Shown: piece by piece, positions 4,413 through 5,694 of the stretch
Layout of the letters: every line of letters begins with the position of its first letter
Numbering within the stretch: the stretch's first letter is position 1
Assembly: GCA_021823555.1 (NCBI GenBank)
Contig: JAKANW010000236.1
Location: 1-5,694 of the forward strand
Reading direction: 5' to 3'
Length of the DNA stretch: 5,694 nt
DNA from: Chloroflexota bacterium
Lineage (GTDB): Bacteria > Chloroflexota > Anaerolineae > Anaerolineales > Villigracilaceae
Notes under the pieces: model-generated
What the model saw: only the letters and a program-made list of their open reading frames with translations
Database searches by the model: none
What the model was told of the DNA's origin: nothing
Translations under genes and position numbers: made by a program

Positions 4413-5525
4413 ATGTCCACGCAGGCTAAAACCATTCTGAGACGAATTCTCATCACCGCACTGACGTTATACATTATCCTATTGTTAGGCCCCATTGCGG
4501 GATTTGATGTTCCCAATATTGCAAAAACAATTCAAAATGACCCGCGTCAGTTGGTTCAGTTCCTCATTGTCGGCATTGCCAATGGCGCTATCCTCGCGAT
4601 TATCGCCCTTGGATACACAATGGTATACGGCATCATCGAGTTGATTAATTTTGCGCATGGTGATGTATATATGTTTGGGGTTTTTTCATCCCTGACTGTT
4701 CTGTCCCTCACAGGGACACTTACCACCACGGACCCGGTTCATATCATTTGGGGAATCGCACTTGCTCTGGTAGTCGCAATTGCCTTCTGTGCAATAGTAA
4801 ATGCCACCATTGAACGGCTTGCTTACCGGCGGCTGCGCAATGCCCCGCGTCTTGCACCGCTTATTTCTGCCATTGGTATGTCATTTACATTAGAAAATCT
4901 GGGATTGATATGGGCTTCACAGGCGTGGCTGGTACCTTCCTTTGGTACGACAGGCGGCGCCTCGCAGAAGGACTTCCCGGATCTTCTCAGCCGATTGTTT
5001 CAGGGGTTGGGTTTCAATGTCAACCTGCTGGCATCTAGCGGGATGGGACTGCGACTCACCATCAAGGATTTGCTTGTGATCGTCCTGGCTGCCGTCCTGA
5101 TGATGGGCCTGCGCCTGTTCATACAAAGAACATCCCTCGGAAAGGCCATGCGTGCAACTGCCCAAAATCGTGATGCTGCAAAGATGTTGGGTATTGACAT
5201 TGACCGGGTAATCTCTGCGACTTTCCTCATCGGTGGAGGGATGGCGGGAGCAGCGGGTCTGATGGCAGGCTTGTATAACGGCACCGCTTGGTGGTTCATG
5301 GGATTCCGCGCCGGCTTGTTTGCTTTCACGTCCGCGGTACTGGGAGGCATCGGCAATATTACTGGTGCCATGTTTGGTGGATTCATGATTGGCCTGCTGG
5401 CATCTTTCAGCGATGGCTATTTGAATGCCCGCTGGACTGAAGCGTGGGTATTTGCGGTCCTGGTCCTAATCCTGCTCCTGCGCCCCACCGGTTTATTCGG
5501 TGAGCAGGTGGGCGAAAAGGCTTAA
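4413..5525 (+). CDS. livH: Branched-chain amino acid-type ABC transporter permease LivH
   Basis: A 370-residue integral membrane protein, one half of the Liv permease heterodimer in the cytoplasmic membrane. Family signatures are clear. These are the GIANGAILAIIALGYTMVYGI segment (54-74), the INFAHGD motif (78-84), the coupling-loop region GKAMRATAQNRDAAKMLGID (243-262) that contacts the ATPases, and the C-terminal LRPTGLFGE (356-364). Several hydrophobic segments are visible, including 11-30, 48-72, 111-132, 217-237, 267-288 and 342-357. It is longer than E. coli LivH (308). The excess is an N-terminal extension with an extra hydrophobic segment (11-30) and a longer loop at about 172-216. 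AGGAG (4404-4408) lies 4 nt before the ATG. It follows livK by 88 nt and precedes a small membrane ORF by 11 nt. livM, livG and livF are expected beyond the window. Confidence 0.93.
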   Translation: MSTQAKTILRRILITALTLYIILLLGPIAGFDVPNIAKTIQNDPRQLVQFLIVGIANGAILAIIALGYTMVYGIIELINFAHGDVYMFGVFSSLTVLSLTGTLTTTDPVHIIWGIALALVVAIAFCAIVNATIERLAYRRLRNAPRLAPLISAIGMSFTLENLGLIWASQAWLVPSFGTTGGASQKDFPDLLSRLFQGLGFNVNLLASSGMGLRLTIKDLLVIVLAAVLMMGLRLFIQRTSLGKAMRATAQNRDAAKMLGIDIDRVISATFLIGGGMAGAAGLMAGLYNGTAWWFMGFRAGLFAFTSAVLGGIGNITGAMFGGFMIGLLASFSDGYLNARWTEAWVFAVLVLILLLRPTGLFGEQVGEKA

Positions 5526-5554
5526 GAGGTGCTCTTATGCAACAAAACATAAGA
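5523..5554 (+). promoter_or_regulatory. Mutually exclusive hairpins over the livH stop and the next start
   Basis: TAAGAG (5523-5528) and CTCTTA (5532-5537) are a perfect 6-bp inverted repeat around GTG. It runs from the livH stop codon to the first base of the next ATG and covers the Shine-Dalgarno GAGGTG (5526-5531). The second arm also belongs to another inverted repeat. TCTTATG (5533-5539) pairs with CATAAGA (5548-5554), with an 8-nt loop, burying the start codon. Only one can form at a time. A translating ribosome finishing livH would melt the first, which fits translational coupling. The pairing is seen; the regulation is inference. Confidence 0.45.
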
Positions 5555-5694
5555 TCGGGTATCACCTTCGGTATTACCGGCGGATTACTGGCCTTTATTT
5601 TTGGTGGATGGTCAGTGGCCTTAATAGGCGTTCTGATGGGCATTGGGCTTGGATTATCAGTCAGCAACCGCCTTAAACGAGAGTCCCCTTACCA
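5537..5694 (+). CDS. Small glycine-rich membrane protein in the liv operon (partial, runs off the window)
   Basis: An open frame of 52 complete codons continues to the window edge with no stop. It has a good ribosome binding site, GAGGTG at 5526-5531, 5 nt before the ATG. It begins 11 nt after the livH stop, so it is very likely co-transcribed. The visible part has a short polar N-terminus (MQQNIRS). Two glycine-rich hydrophobic stretches follow (about 8-23 and 26-42), separated by GGWS. A basic NRLKRES tail (44-50) suggests the N- and C-flanks face the cytoplasm in a membrane hairpin. The glycine spacing resembles glycine-zipper packing. It does not look like the start of a typical LivM, although an unusually extended LivM N-terminus cannot be excluded. 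I do not recognise the family and assign no function. Confidence 0.65.
   Translation, partial: MQQNIRSGITFGITGGLLAFIFGGWSVALIGVLMGIGLGLSVSNRLKRESPY

Noticed and set aside
5000..5386. Reverse-strand open frame opposite livH
   Set aside because: Its composition (Pro/Met/Arg-rich, no domain) is what reading the opposite strand of a hydrophobic membrane gene gives.
1..5694. CRISPR array, tRNA, rRNA, insertion sequence or prophage
   Set aside because: No regularly spaced repeats, tRNA-like cloverleaf, rRNA sequence, transposase or terminal inverted repeats were seen.

Overview
The window looks like chromosomal DNA of a moderately GC-rich, probably monoderm bacterium, most likely a Chloroflexota member of the Anaerolineae type. 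This is inferred from the style of the proteins, not from a marker gene. The clues are an orphan CheY-like receiver, a LysM/M23 envelope peptidase with long low-identity linkers, a lone cyclic-nucleotide-binding domain protein, and a lipoprotein-anchored LivK with a Gly/Ser linker after the lipobox cysteine. All convincing genes lie on the + strand.

Layout. (1) 42-437: single-domain response regulator, closed by a strong intrinsic terminator (452-486). (2) 491-2258: a two-gene unit, a DUF192 protein followed with an 8-nt overlap by an exported LysM/M23 peptidase. The DUF192 start sits 4 nt after the terminator U-tract and has no Shine-Dalgarno. (3) 2305-2808: lone cNMP-binding domain protein, with its promoter squeezed into the 46 nt after the peptidase stop. 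(4) 2809-3073: the longest gene-free stretch (265 nt). It holds a promoter candidate and a long, structured, unidentified 5' leader. (5) 3074 to the window end: a branched-chain amino acid type ABC importer operon. It has the substrate-binding lipoprotein (livK), an intercistronic double hairpin, the permease livH, and a small glycine-rich membrane ORF that runs off the window.

How the genes work together. LivK captures substrate outside the membrane and hands it to a permease heterodimer. LivH is one half; LivM and the ATPases LivG and LivF are expected downstream, outside the window. The hairpin between livK and livH fits the usual need for far more binding protein than permease. The upstream genes look like separate housekeeping, signalling and envelope units that happen to be adjacent; nothing in the sequence ties them to the transporter.

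The most interesting part is RNA rather than protein. The livK leader contains a bulged 11-bp hairpin that begins just after a near-perfect Shine-Dalgarno sequence and buries two start codons. It also has two overlapping alternative CGGG/CCCG hairpins and an upstream bulged stem with a competing partner. I could not match it to any riboswitch or T-box consensus I know. A second candidate RNA switch lies at the livH/downstream junction, where two mutually exclusive hairpins hide either the Shine-Dalgarno or the start codon of the next gene.
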